The translations under genes were made by a program, and so were the position numbers. The notes below the pieces were generated by a model. The model did no database searches, had not been told where the DNA came from, and worked only from the letters and a program-made list of their open reading frames with translations. Of a stretch of DNA of 40,051 bases, positions 28,027 to 36,313 are shown in pieces; the stretch's first letter is position 1, and each line of letters opens with the position of its first letter. Source of the stretch: Mangrovicoccus algicola (GTDB lineage Bacteria; Pseudomonadota; Alphaproteobacteria; Rhodobacterales; Rhodobacteraceae); contig NZ_JACVXA010000047.1 of the NCBI RefSeq assembly GCF_014903745.1, positions 1 through 40,051 of the forward strand. The letters are read 5' to 3'.

Positions 28027-29181
28027 ATGTCAGGTCAGCTACCCCCATTGCGGTTCACGGGCGCGCGCATCCTGCGCGACGGCATCCTGCAGGAACGCTC
28101 CATCGCCATTGCCGGGGGGCGCATCACCAAGGGACCGCTTCCGGCGATCGATCTCTCGGGCTACGTGATCCTTCCCGGCATCATCGACATGATGGCCGCC
28201 CGTCCCGCCGCGCGCGGCAGGATCGGCGGCCCCGGCTGGTTTCTCGACGAGGCCGACCGCATCGGGGCCGCTGCCGGGGTGACGACGCAATTCATGCATC
28301 AGGGCTGGTCCTGGGAAACCGGCGCCGACAGCCCCGCCGCCGCGGAAGCCATGGCGCAGGCGCGCGCGGAGCAGGCCGCCCGCTTCGCCACCGACCTGCG
28401 GCTGATGCTGCGCATCGAGCACGGCCTGGCCCATCAGACCGCCCGCATCCTCGAGCTGGTGCGCCGCAGCGGGATCGACCTGGTGATGTTCTCCAACCGC
28501 GCCGCCCGGGCGCGCGACCTGCGCGACGGCGACGAGGCCGGATTTTCCGGGGCGGCCGCCCGGATCGGGCAGGATGCCGGGGCGCTGTCGCAGGTGCTCG
28601 ATGCGCTGGCCGCCACCGCCGCCTCCGTGCCGCGCGCCCTGTGCGACCTGGCCGAGCAGTTCGACGAGCTGGGCCTGCCCTACGGCTCGATCGGGGATGA
28701 AAGCGGCGAAGCGCGCGAACATCACTCGATGATCGGCGCCGGGATCTGCATGGCCCCGGCCAGCTCCCGCGCCGCGGCGGCGGCCCGCGCCGTCTGCGAC
28801 CCGGTCGTCCTGTCGGCCCGGGACCTGGCCGAGCAGATCCAGACCCGCACCCTGGACGCGGTGCAGCTGGCGCGCTGCGATGCGATCGTCTCGGACGGCG
28901 CGCCGCTGCAGCTTGCGGAACTGGCCCTGCAGCTCGAGGCGGCAGGCGTGATGGATCTGCCGCGGGCCTGGGCGCTGATCTCGGAAAACCCCGCGCAGCT
29001 GATGCGCCTGACCGGGCGCGGGCGCCTCGATCTGGGGGCGCGCGCCGACCTGGCCATCCTCAACCGGGCCAGCGGAAAGATCGAGGTGACGATCGCGGGC
29101 GGGCGCATGGCCTTCCTGGGCGGCGCCGCGGCGGCCCGGATCCTCGGGCGGGACGGCCGCCGCCTGATGGCCGCCGAATAG
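28027..29181 (+). CDS. PhnM-like amidohydrolase-superfamily protein with apparent loss of metal ligands
   Basis: A 384-residue protein resembling PhnM, the carbon-phosphorus lyase pathway diphosphatase. Shared features are the N-terminal beta-sandwich GARILRDGILQERSIAIAGGRI, the YVILPGIID strand (47-54), DRIGAAAGVTTQF (78-89), and a C-terminal LGARADLAILNRASGKIEVTIAGGR stretch. After LPGIID, however, the metal-binding HxH/HxD is replaced by MMAARPAARG (55-64), and the later HDD of PhnM reads GDESGE (223-228). So it may be a non-catalytic or altered paralogue. Divergent from the pterin dehydratase gene and convergent with an unknown large protein. No phn genes are visible. The assignment rests on motif pattern, not an alignment. 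Confidence 0.68.
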   Translation: MSGQLPPLRFTGARILRDGILQERSIAIAGGRITKGPLPAIDLSGYVILPGIIDMMAARPAARGRIGGPGWFLDEADRIGAAAGVTTQFMHQGWSWETGADSPAAAEAMAQARAEQAARFATDLRLMLRIEHGLAHQTARILELVRRSGIDLVMFSNRAARARDLRDGDEAGFSGAAARIGQDAGALSQVLDALAATAASVPRALCDLAEQFDELGLPYGSIGDESGEAREHHSMIGAGICMAPASSRAAAAARAVCDPVVLSARDLAEQIQTRTLDAVQLARCDAIVSDGAPLQLAELALQLEAAGVMDLPRAWALISENPAQLMRLTGRGRLDLGARADLAILNRASGKIEVTIAGGRMAFLGGAAAARILGRDGRRLMAAE

Positions 29182-29193
29182 CCCCAGCCGCGC

Positions 29194-30756
29194 TCAGACG
29201 GCCGCCTGGGCCAGCCGCTCCGAGAGCCGCTCGGTCAGCCGCCCCGGCGGCGCCTCCGCCAGCAGCTGCACGCACAGCGCCACCAGCCGGTCCTCGCGGA
29301 CAGACAGGCCGCGCAGCAGGGCCAGGCTGCCGGGCTGGCGCAATTCCGTCTCCGGCCCTGCGGGGCCATGCACCGGGATGCCGTGACTGCGCGTTCCGGC
29401 GCAGACCGCCGCCAGCGGCCAGGCGCCGGTTTCCACATGACGGCGCAGCACCAGCGGCGGGACCGGGTCGGCCCGCCCGACGATCGCCTCGAACCGGCTG
29501 CGCAGCCCGAAGAATTCCGGCTGCGCGTAATCCAGCATTTCCGGATCCCAGCCCTGCGAGCGGCTGCTGCGCAGGCTGGCGCGCGCCATCTGCCATCCCG
29601 GCAGCAGCGGCATCGCCCCGTTCAGCGCCAGGCTGAGCCGCGTCGTGGCGGGCCCGCCATTGCGCAGCGTCAGGCTCCACTCCCCGGCTTCGGCACAGCT
29701 GCGGCCATATACCGGCTCGCTGCAGGTGGGCGCGAAGCCCAGCACATGCGACAGGCGCGCGGCCCGGCCCGCCGCCGTTGCGGGATCCGGCGACAGCACC
29801 GCCGCCAGCCCCCCGTTGGCGGCCTCGAACCGGCCTGTCTCGCCATCCTGGGGCATGGTCGACATCTCCTGCCGCTCGCCCGACTGGGCCTGCAGCGACA
29901 GCGAAAGCGGCCCGCAGGCCCCGGCGGCGACCGATTGCTGCAGATCCAGGAAGACCGGCACCCGCCGGTCCGGCGGCAGCAGAAGGTCCAGCCGCGCGGC
30001 GCGCCCGGGCTGCAGGACCATGCCGGCATCGGCATATTCCTGGACGAAACCGCGTTCCGACAGAAGCAGCGCGCCCTGCCCGGTGGTCCAGCAGAACCGC
30101 CGCAACTGCCGGGACACCAGGCGCTCCAGCTGCCGCACGGCCCCGCGATCCAGCCCCAGTCCGGCCAGGTCCAGGCGCAGCAGAAGCGCGTGGCGCGCCG
30201 AGGCGACCGACAGCGCCTGCATCACCTCCTGCAGCCCCAGCAGCACCGTCGCCACCGCCATTTCCCCGCCCATGCCGCGCGGCAGCTGCCAGGCGGCCTC
30301 CCAATGCCGGGCGCCGGGGCTGCCATCGGCCAGGACCGGCGCCGAGATGCGCCCGGCAGGCAGCCAGAACCGGCGTCCCTCGGCATCGACCAGCGGCACG
30401 GCCAGCCGCCGCATCCGCCGCCGCGCGGCCCCCGCCGCCGTGACGCTCAGAACCACCGGAAGGGGCTGCGGCAGCTGCGTCCAGACCTGCGCCGCGGTAT
30501 GCCCGGCGGCCGCCTGGCGCGGCACGGGCAGCGGCAGGGCGCCCCGCAGGTCCGGTTCCGGTCCCAGCTGCACCGCCAGCCCGCCGGATGCGGGCCCCGC
30601 CAGGGCGCTGGCCAGCCGGTCCACCGGCAGGAGACACCCCCCGGGCATCCAGCCCTGCGGTCCCTCCAGCAGCCAAGCCTGCGCCGCGCCCAGGAACATC
30701 CCCTCCCGGCGTGCCCAGTTGCCCGCCCGGCCATTCACTTTTCTCGCAATCGTCAT
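29194..30756 (-). CDS. Large protein of unknown function
   Basis: About 520 residues (up to 538 if started at the ATG at 30810), not recognised. There is no signal peptide or clear membrane segment. It is rich in Ala, Leu, Arg and Gly, with beta-type stretches (LRLDLAGLGLDRG, ARLDLLLPPDRRVPVFLDLQQ, WSLTLRNGGPATTRLSLALNG) alternating with helical ones, and a Leu/Arg/Glu-rich C-terminal helix (RLTERLSERLAQA). Codon bias fits a real gene through most of its length but weakens upstream of 30756, so I prefer that ATG; a GGGAGGGG before the ATG at 30699 is a further alternative. It is convergent with the PhnM-like gene (12 bases apart) and downstream of the AraC gene on the same strand. Confidence 0.6.
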   Translation of the reverse strand: MTIARKVNGRAGNWARREGMFLGAAQAWLLEGPQGWMPGGCLLPVDRLASALAGPASGGLAVQLGPEPDLRGALPLPVPRQAAAGHTAAQVWTQLPQPLPVVLSVTAAGAARRRMRRLAVPLVDAEGRRFWLPAGRISAPVLADGSPGARHWEAAWQLPRGMGGEMAVATVLLGLQEVMQALSVASARHALLLRLDLAGLGLDRGAVRQLERLVSRQLRRFCWTTGQGALLLSERGFVQEYADAGMVLQPGRAARLDLLLPPDRRVPVFLDLQQSVAAGACGPLSLSLQAQSGERQEMSTMPQDGETGRFEAANGGLAAVLSPDPATAAGRAARLSHVLGFAPTCSEPVYGRSCAEAGEWSLTLRNGGPATTRLSLALNGAMPLLPGWQMARASLRSSRSQGWDPEMLDYAQPEFFGLRSRFEAIVGRADPVPPLVLRRHVETGAWPLAAVCAGTRSHGIPVHGPAGPETELRQPGSLALLRGLSVREDRLVALCVQLLAEAPPGRLTERLSERLAQAAV

Positions 30757-30947
30757 GATCCGGCTACCATGCCCACTTACGCCCCGGAACATATCAGCAT
30801 TCGGCAACATTTCCGTCTATCGCCCTTAGCCCGAAGGGTATCGCATATACCCGACCGGATATGATCGGCGCGCCCCGGCCGGGCGGAAGGACGGGATTCC
30901 CGCCGCCGCCGAGGCCGCTCAATGCCCCATCCGTCGCCATGTGCGAT

Positions 30948-30973
30948 TACAAATTAGGCAAATGTAATTTGTA
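30948..30973. promoter_or_regulatory. AT-rich perfect inverted repeat, candidate operator
   Basis: TACAAATTA and TAATTTGTA are perfect 9-bp arms around an 8-base spacer, in an AT-rich patch amid GC-rich DNA. It lies between the AraC gene end and the large unknown gene; a TGTAAT on the minus strand within it could serve as a -10. An operator is more likely than a terminator because the stem is AT-rich and no T-run follows. Confidence 0.5.
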
Positions 30974-30993
30974 CGGTGCGCGAATCGGTCGAA

Positions 30994-32085
30994 TCACGCC
31001 CCGAACCGCCGGCTGCCCGCGTCGTGCGGCAGGGCGGCGCGGAACGCACCGGGCGAGCGCCCCGTCCAGCGCCGGAAGGCCGTGGAGAAGCTGCTCTGCT
31101 CGGCATAGCCCAGCAGGAAGGCGATCTCGGCAAGGCTGAGGCCCCGGTCGGCCAGCATCAGAAGCGCCTTGCGCCGCCGCACCTCCTCGACCAATTCGCG
31201 ATAGCCAAGGCCCTGTTCCTGCAGCCGCCGGGTCAGGGTGCGCGTGCTCAGCCCCAGATCCTGCGCCGTCGCGGCAAGGGAGGGGGCGCCGCCGGAGAGC
31301 CGCGACAGCACCGCGCGTTCCACCCGGTGGCGCAACCCCTCCTCCGCCCGGGGACTCTCCTCCAGCAGCATGCGGCCATACCGCTCCAGGTGGCGCAGCA
31401 GGTCGGGATCATGCTCTTCCAGCGGCAGCGCAAGCGTGGCGGCATCGTAATGCAGCTCCAGCCGATCGGCCCCGGCAATCGCCACCTTGCAGCCCCACAG
31501 TTCGGCCAGCCGCGCCTCGTGACCGCGCGAGGCGGTGCCCAAGAGCACGGCGGCAGGGCGCACCGGGCGGCCCGTGGCGCCGCGGAATTCGGCGATGACG
31601 GCCGAGACGATGAATTCCTGATAGCCCGGCAGCTGGAACACCCAGGGGTCCAGGCTCTCGGCGCGCCAATGGCCGCCGCCGGGGGACTGCCCGAACGCCA
31701 GGCGCAGCCCCGGCCGGGTCAGGCGCAGCAGCCGCGCCGCCGCCTCCATTGCCGCGGACATCGAACGCGATCCGTGCAGGACATAGCTGACGATGGTGCT
31801 GGTGGAGCCGGGCATCCGCAGCCCCAGCGCCGCCGCATGGCACGATCCCGGCATCTGCTCGTCCAGCGCCTGGAAAAACGCCGCCTCGCGGCGCTGGCCG
31901 ATCACCGCCTCCGCAGGGTCCAGATCCGTCCGGGTCAGCCCCGCCGCCGCCAGCGCCGCCGCCCCCGGGCGCGGCCCGGTCAGGGGAAGCGCATCGCGCA
32001 CCCAATCCGCCGGAACGGTGAAATCCCCCTCCGGCCCTGGCCCCGATTCGGGCCGCCCGCCCCGCTCCGGCCCTGCCCGGCTCAT
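30994..32085 (-). CDS. AraC family transcriptional regulator with arabinose-binding-like N-terminal domain
   Basis: A 363-residue regulator. Residues about 45-230 match the variable N-terminal domain found in OruR/ArgR-type AraC proteins (LGLRMPGSTSTIVSYVLHGSRSM and later PVRPAAVLLG). The C-terminal AraC DNA-binding domain has both helix-turn-helix elements: LAATAQDLGLSTRTLTRRLQEQGLGYRELVEE and LSLAEIAFLLGYAEQSSFSTAFRRWTGRSPGAFR. ATG 32085 overlaps the antiporter stop (ATGA), so it is co-translated with the antiporter. It may regulate the antiporter operon or the large gene downstream; the effector ligand is unknown. Confidence 0.9.
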   Translation of the reverse strand: MSRAGPERGGRPESGPGPEGDFTVPADWVRDALPLTGPRPGAAALAAAGLTRTDLDPAEAVIGQRREAAFFQALDEQMPGSCHAAALGLRMPGSTSTIVSYVLHGSRSMSAAMEAAARLLRLTRPGLRLAFGQSPGGGHWRAESLDPWVFQLPGYQEFIVSAVIAEFRGATGRPVRPAAVLLGTASRGHEARLAELWGCKVAIAGADRLELHYDAATLALPLEEHDPDLLRHLERYGRMLLEESPRAEEGLRHRVERAVLSRLSGGAPSLAATAQDLGLSTRTLTRRLQEQGLGYRELVEEVRRRKALLMLADRGLSLAEIAFLLGYAEQSSFSTAFRRWTGRSPGAFRAALPHDAGSRRFGA

Positions 32086-33260
32086 GCCTGCCTCCGGGCG
32101 AACCGCCGCGACAGGGGGGCCGCCGTGATCCCGTGCAGCATCGCGCTGATCCAGACGGCATTGACCGCCAGGTGCAGGATCGGCTCCGCCTCCACCGGAT
32201 CGATATCCGGCACGACCAGCAGCGCGAACAGCGCCGTCGCCAGGCCGCGCGGCCCGAACCAGCCGAAGAACAGCCGGGTCGGGCCGTCGGCATCCGTGCC
32301 CGCCAGCGACAGCCAGATCGCGGCCGGACGGATCACGAAGAGGCTGAGCAGGATGATCGCCAGCATCCGTCCGTCCAGCGCCCGCACCGCGTCGGGCATC
32401 AGCCCCAGCCCGATCAGCAGGAAGGCCGACCAGGCGAGGATCTGCCCGTCCCCCTCGGCGAAGTGATAGACGAAGCCCGAGCGGCGGGTGACCACATGGC
32501 CGAAGGCCAGCCCCCCGGCAAAGGCCGCGATGAAGCCGTTCCCGCCCAGCAGATCGGCCAGCACATAGGCCGCGCCGGCCAGCGCCAGGGTGGCGATGCC
32601 CTCGAATGCCTCCGAGCTGGTGCCGCGGGCCACGGCCAGGTTCATCAGCCGCGCCCCTGCCCAGCCGACCGCGATCCCCGCCGCCGGGCCCAGGATCACC
32701 TGCGCCGCGGCAAAGCGCAGCCAGTAGCCGCCCTCGCCCGAGCCGGTGCCCGCCGCCAGGCTGGCCAGCATCAGCACCAAGGGCAGGGCCAGCCCGTCAT
32801 TCAGCCCGCTTTCCACGGTCAGGGCCTGGCGCTGGCGCGCGGGCACCTGCGGATTTGAGATCACCGCCTGTCCCAGCGCCGCATCGGTCGGCGCCAGGAT
32901 CGCGGCGGCCAGCGCCGCGGTGGCCAGCGGCCAGTTCGGCGCCAGCAGGGCGACCATGCCGGTGCCCAGGGCCACCGCCAGCGGCAGCCCGACCAGCAGC
33001 ATCCGCACCGGCCACTGGCGATGGCTGCGCAGCTTGCGCAGGTCGGTCTGGGCCGCATCGAGGAACAGCAGCACCACCAGCGCCAGTTCCGCCACGGCAT
33101 GCAGCACATGGATCACTTCCGCATCGCGCCCGCCGCCCTCCGCCAGCGCATAGCCCAGCAGGATGAAGACCATCGGCGCCGTCACCACGGTCTGCGACAG
33201 GCGCCGCGACAGGAGGCACCAGGCGATCGTCACGATCGCGATGATGAGCGTGGCGGTCAT
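32082..33260 (-). CDS. Cation:proton antiporter, CPA1 (NhaP-like)
   Basis: A 392-residue inner-membrane antiporter with about 12 hydrophobic segments. Family landmarks include LLFLDAAQTDLRKLR, the ion-site helix LAAAILAPTDAALGQAVI (Asp in PTD), and TVESGLNDGLALPLVL (Asp in ND), which together form the CPA1 ion-binding ND region. FFGWFGPRGLATALFALLV is the late conserved GPRG helix. It exchanges Na+ (or K+) for H+ and so helps in pH and salt homeostasis. ATG 33260 follows GGGGGAAG; an open upstream extension of 250 codons is Arg/Gln-rich and is not part of it. The stop overlaps the AraC start. Confidence 0.92.
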   Translation of the reverse strand: MTATLIIAIVTIAWCLLSRRLSQTVVTAPMVFILLGYALAEGGGRDAEVIHVLHAVAELALVVLLFLDAAQTDLRKLRSHRQWPVRMLLVGLPLAVALGTGMVALLAPNWPLATAALAAAILAPTDAALGQAVISNPQVPARQRQALTVESGLNDGLALPLVLMLASLAAGTGSGEGGYWLRFAAAQVILGPAAGIAVGWAGARLMNLAVARGTSSEAFEGIATLALAGAAYVLADLLGGNGFIAAFAGGLAFGHVVTRRSGFVYHFAEGDGQILAWSAFLLIGLGLMPDAVRALDGRMLAIILLSLFVIRPAAIWLSLAGTDADGPTRLFFGWFGPRGLATALFALLVVPDIDPVEAEPILHLAVNAVWISAMLHGITAAPLSRRFARRQA

Positions 33261-33416
33261 CGGCTTCCCCCGGTATCTGCGCGGCCCGTCTGCCGCCTGC
33301 CTGTCTGCCGCATGTCTGCCGCCGGGGCAAGCGCGCCGCCGGCCCCGCGCGCCGCCGGCCCTTGATGTTTGCCGCCGCAGACCCGAGATCTGCGGGGACG
33401 GAACAGGAGACGCGCC

Positions 33417-33872
33417 ATGAGCGATGCGATCAAGGACACCGATGACAGGACCGAGGCGCTGACGCGGCTGACCCCCGAACAGTACCGCGTCACGCAGCAG
33501 AACGGCACCGAACGGCCCTTCGCCAATCCCTATTGGGACCTGAAGGAGCCGGGGCTTTACGTGGACGTGGTCTCGGGCGAGCCGCTCTTCGCCTCGGTCC
33601 ACAAGTTCGACAGCGGCACGGGCTGGCCCAGCTTCACCCGGCCGGTGGCAGAGGGCGCCGTGACCGAGCACCGCGATGCCAGCCACGGGATGATCCGGGT
33701 GGAGGCGCGCTCGGCCGCCGCGGACAGCCATCTGGGCCACGTCTTCCCCGACGGGCCGCGCGACCAGGGCGGAATGCGCTACTGCATCAATTCCGCGGCG
33801 CTGCGCTTCATCCCGGTGGAGCAGCTGGAAGAAGAGGGATACGGCGCGCATCTGGGGCTGTTCTCGGACTGA
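33417..33872 (+). CDS. msrB: Peptide-methionine (R)-S-oxide reductase
   Basis: A 151-residue methionine-R-sulfoxide reductase that repairs oxidised methionine. The catalytic core is present: GTGWPSF (67-73), [10 protein letters not shown] (105-114) and [11 protein letters not shown] (121-131) with the catalytic Cys123. Cys123 is the only cysteine in the protein, so the zinc-binding CxxC pairs and the usual resolving cysteine (GCGWPSF in some relatives) are absent. Regeneration may then depend directly on thioredoxin or another thiol. ATG 33417 follows CAGGAGA. Confidence 0.94.
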   Translation: MSDAIKDTDDRTEALTRLTPEQYRVTQQNGTERPFANPYWDLKEPGLYVDVVSGEPLFASVHKFDSGTGWPSFTRPVAEGAVTEHRDASHGMIRVEARSAAADSHLGHVFPDGPRDQGGMRYCINSAALRFIPVEQLEEEGYGAHLGLFSD

Positions 33873-34158
33873 GCGGCCCGGCCAACCGTTAGCCGCCGCC
33901 CCTCGACCGGGGGGACCGCGGCGCCGCCTGCCGGGCCAGGGGCGCCTCCCTGCCGCGCCAGCGCCGTTCCTGCCGGGACCATGCAGCCCCCCGGACCCGC
34001 AGAGAGCCTGCACCGGGAGCGCGGAGGCGGCGCCCGCGGCGGGACCGGCATCGCCCGGGCGGGGCGGCGCAGCCGCCGCACCGTTTCGTCCTGCGGCTGC
34101 GAGGCGGGGCGGCAGGGAATGACAGGCCCCGCGCGAGCCACCCCGGGCGCCTTCCGGG
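33873..34158. other. Intergenic stretch without a supported gene
   Basis: About 285 bases between msrB and the convergent hemerythrin gene. Very GC-rich with several incidental hairpins, no T-run, no RNA gene seen. Confidence 0.5.
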
Positions 34159-34704
34159 CTACATGGCGTGACGGAGGATCACGGGCACGACCAGATCCTC
34201 CTCGTCCTCCAGATGCCGGGAGAGGAACGGCGACAACGCCTCGACCGAGCCCAGCAGCCGCCCCGCGGCATCGCGATCCTGCGGATCGGCGGCGGCGGCG
34301 CGGATCTCCGCCTCCAGCCGCGCCAGCCAGGGATCCAGCGCATGGTGGTCGCCGTCAAGCAGCGCGAAGCCCTGCGCCAGGCGCGGCTCCAGCTCCTGCA
34401 TGACCGGGAAATAATGGTGGTCCTCGATCCCGTGGTGATCGTGCAGCCCGCCGACCAGCATCCCGCCCGCCTGCCACAGCCGCCGCGCCGCCGTCTCCGG
34501 CGCCGCCCGCCCGTCCAGCCGCGCCTGCAGATCCCGTTCCAGCAGGCCGCAGAGGCGGCGGAATTCCAGGTGCTTTTCCAGCCAGAAGGCCGCCAGCCCG
34601 CCGAAGCGCGGATGCGCGCTCCAGCCAGACCGCGGCAGGTCGGCGACAAGCGCGGCCAGCGCCGGGGGCAGGCCCGTCCGGGCGCCCAGGTCGTCATCGC
34701 TCAT
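34159..34704 (-). CDS. Hemerythrin HHE-domain protein
   Basis: A 181-residue four-helix bundle protein with hemerythrin-type iron ligands. The ligand pattern is seen as HLEFRR, GLHDHHGIEDHHYFPVM, DGDHHALDPWLARLE and the C-terminal RHLEDEEDLVVPVILRH; these fit the HHE cation-binding family. Such proteins sense or store oxygen, NO or iron. ATG 34704 follows GGGAGGGG. It lies 85 bases downstream of the aminotransferase gene, after that gene's terminator hairpin, so it probably has its own promoter or relies on read-through. The ligand is not settled. Confidence 0.87.
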   Translation of the reverse strand: MSDDDLGARTGLPPALAALVADLPRSGWSAHPRFGGLAAFWLEKHLEFRRLCGLLERDLQARLDGRAAPETAARRLWQAGGMLVGGLHDHHGIEDHHYFPVMQELEPRLAQGFALLDGDHHALDPWLARLEAEIRAAAADPQDRDAAGRLLGSVEALSPFLSRHLEDEEDLVVPVILRHAM

Positions 34705-34735
34705 GATCCGCCCCTCCCTTGCCTTCCAATACGCG

Positions 34736-34762
34736 AAAGGCGCGGGACCGTCGCCCGCGCCT
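34736..34762 (-). terminator. Terminator-like hairpin after the aromatic/aspartate aminotransferase
   Basis: On the minus strand AGGCGCGGG, a 7-base loop, CCCGCGCCT then TTCGCG. Perfect 9-bp stem, short T-run, 27 bases after the stop. Confidence 0.68.
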
Positions 34763-34789
34763 CCGCCGTCCTCACGATGTCGCGCGGCC

Positions 34790-35977
34790 TCAGCCGCCGA
34801 CCACCTCCGCCACCGCCTTCGCCAGAAGCGGCACGGTGCGGCTGTTCAGGCCGGCGATGTTGATGCGGCTGTCGGAGACACCGTAGATCCCGTGGGACTC
34901 GCGCAGCACGTCCATCTCCTCCGAGGACAGGCCCAGCATCGAGAACATCCCGCGATGGCGCGCGATGAAGTCGAAGCGGTCGGAATTGGTCAGCCGCTTC
35001 AGCTCGGCGGCCAGCTGCTCGCGCAGCGCCAGCATGCCGGTGCGGACCTCTTCCAGTTCCGCCATCCAGTCGGCCTTCAGCGCCTCGTCGGTCAGGATCA
35101 TGCTGACCAGCCGCGCGCCGTGATCGGGCGGGAAGGAGAAGTTCTGGCGGTTCAGATAGGCCAGCGACTTCTGGGCGCGCACGGTATCCGCCCCGCCCCG
35201 GCTGACCGCCATCAGCGCGCCGGTGCGTTCGCGGTAGACGCCGAAATTCTTGGAACAGCTTGCCGCGATCAGCGTCTCGGGGCATTCGGCGGCGACGAGG
35301 CGCACGCCGAAGGCATCCTCTTCCAGCCCGTCGCCGAAGCCCTGATAGGCGATGTCGATCATCGGGATCAGGTCGCGTTCATTCAGCAGCTCGACCACCT
35401 GACGCCACTGCGCATGGGTCAGGTTCGCGCCCGTCGGGTTGTGGCAGCAGCCATGCAGCAGCACCACGTCGCCCGGCAGCGCGGTGGCCAGGTCGGCGAT
35501 CATGCCCACGAAATCGACCTCGCCCGTGGCCGCGTCGAAATAGCGGTAGGGCTTGTGGGCGACATTCATGTGCTTGAGGATCGAGACATGGTTGCCCCAG
35601 GTCGGCGAGGAATACCACACGGTCGCATCCGCGCGGCCCAGCTTGACCAGGTCGAAGCCCTGGCGCACCGCGCCGGTGCCGCCCGGGGTCGCCACGCAGG
35701 CCGCCTCGGCGCGGGGAACCGCATCCCCCAGCACCAGAGCGACCATCGCGTCGTTGAATTCCGGGGCCCCCGCCAGAGCGACATAGCTCTTGGTGGTCTC
35801 GGTTTCCCACAGGGTCTTCTCCGCGGCCTTCACGGCGCGCATGATCGGCGTCTTGCCGTCGGGATCCTTGTAGACGCCGACGCCCAGGTCGATCTTCTGC
35901 TCGCGCGGATCCTCGCGGAACATCTGCATGAGCTTCAGGATCTTGTCTTCGGGCTGGTCGGGAAGTGCGCTGAACAT
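34790..35977 (-). CDS. tyrB: Aromatic amino acid / aspartate aminotransferase (class I)
   Basis: A 395-residue PLP-dependent class I aminotransferase that interconverts aspartate or aromatic amino acids with their 2-oxo acids. It has the Ib-type N-terminus with DLGVGVYKD (30-38), HNPTGANLT (179-187), the aspartate PLP contact MIDIAYQGFGDGL, and the Schiff-base lysine Lys243 in ASCSKNFGVYRERTG. The RINIAG segment near the C-terminus carries the substrate-carboxylate Arg. ATG 35977 follows a GAGG ribosome site. The symbol is tentative between tyrB and aspC-type roles. Confidence 0.92.
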   Translation of the reverse strand: MFSALPDQPEDKILKLMQMFREDPREQKIDLGVGVYKDPDGKTPIMRAVKAAEKTLWETETTKSYVALAGAPEFNDAMVALVLGDAVPRAEAACVATPGGTGAVRQGFDLVKLGRADATVWYSSPTWGNHVSILKHMNVAHKPYRYFDAATGEVDFVGMIADLATALPGDVVLLHGCCHNPTGANLTHAQWRQVVELLNERDLIPMIDIAYQGFGDGLEEDAFGVRLVAAECPETLIAASCSKNFGVYRERTGALMAVSRGGADTVRAQKSLAYLNRQNFSFPPDHGARLVSMILTDEALKADWMAELEEVRTGMLALREQLAAELKRLTNSDRFDFIARHRGMFSMLGLSSEEMDVLRESHGIYGVSDSRINIAGLNSRTVPLLAKAVAEVVGG

Positions 35978-36313
35978 GGGAACCTCGCGGTCAGGAATGA
36001 TGCCGGGGGCTTAGGGGAAACCGGCGCAAAGGGCAATGACCGCCGCACGGGAATGCCCCATCCCGCCTCCCGGCCGCGTTCCCGTCCCCGCCCCGCCACG
36101 ACCGCCACCCGCGGATGCCATCGGCAGGGAACCGCCGTCTGCCTGCCGAGTTGCGCAACGGGGTTGATTGTGCTTCCTTTCGGCCACGCTCCGCCGATCC
36201 GCCCCCGAGGGGGCAGCGACCGCGGAGAAATCGCCCATTCGGGGTGGTGACCGGGATCCGGGCCAGATCGGTCCGGCAAGGCAGACACACGAAGAGAGAG
36301 CGGGGAGCATCCC
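35978..36313. other. Intergenic stretch upstream of the compatible-solute importer
   Basis: About 335 bases between divergent tyrB and the proX-like gene. It holds a hairpin TCGGCAGG/CCTGCCGA (36121-36149, 13-base loop), an 8-base palindrome TTGCGCAA (36151-36158) and GCCCCC-GA-GGGGGC (36201-36214). No gene is supported. I could not identify a convincing promoter for either flank. Confidence 0.5.
36121..36149. promoter_or_regulatory. Hairpin plus adjacent TTGCGCAA palindrome upstream of the importer
   Basis: An 8-bp stem (36121-36128 with 36142-36149), followed one base later by TTGCGCAA (36151-36158), about 155-190 bases before the proX-like start. It may be regulatory; evidence is structural only. 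Confidence 0.25.

Noticed and set aside
33261-34013. Upstream extension of the cation/proton antiporter
   Set aside because: Overlaps msrB antisense and lacks membrane-protein character; the start at 33260 has a good ribosome site.
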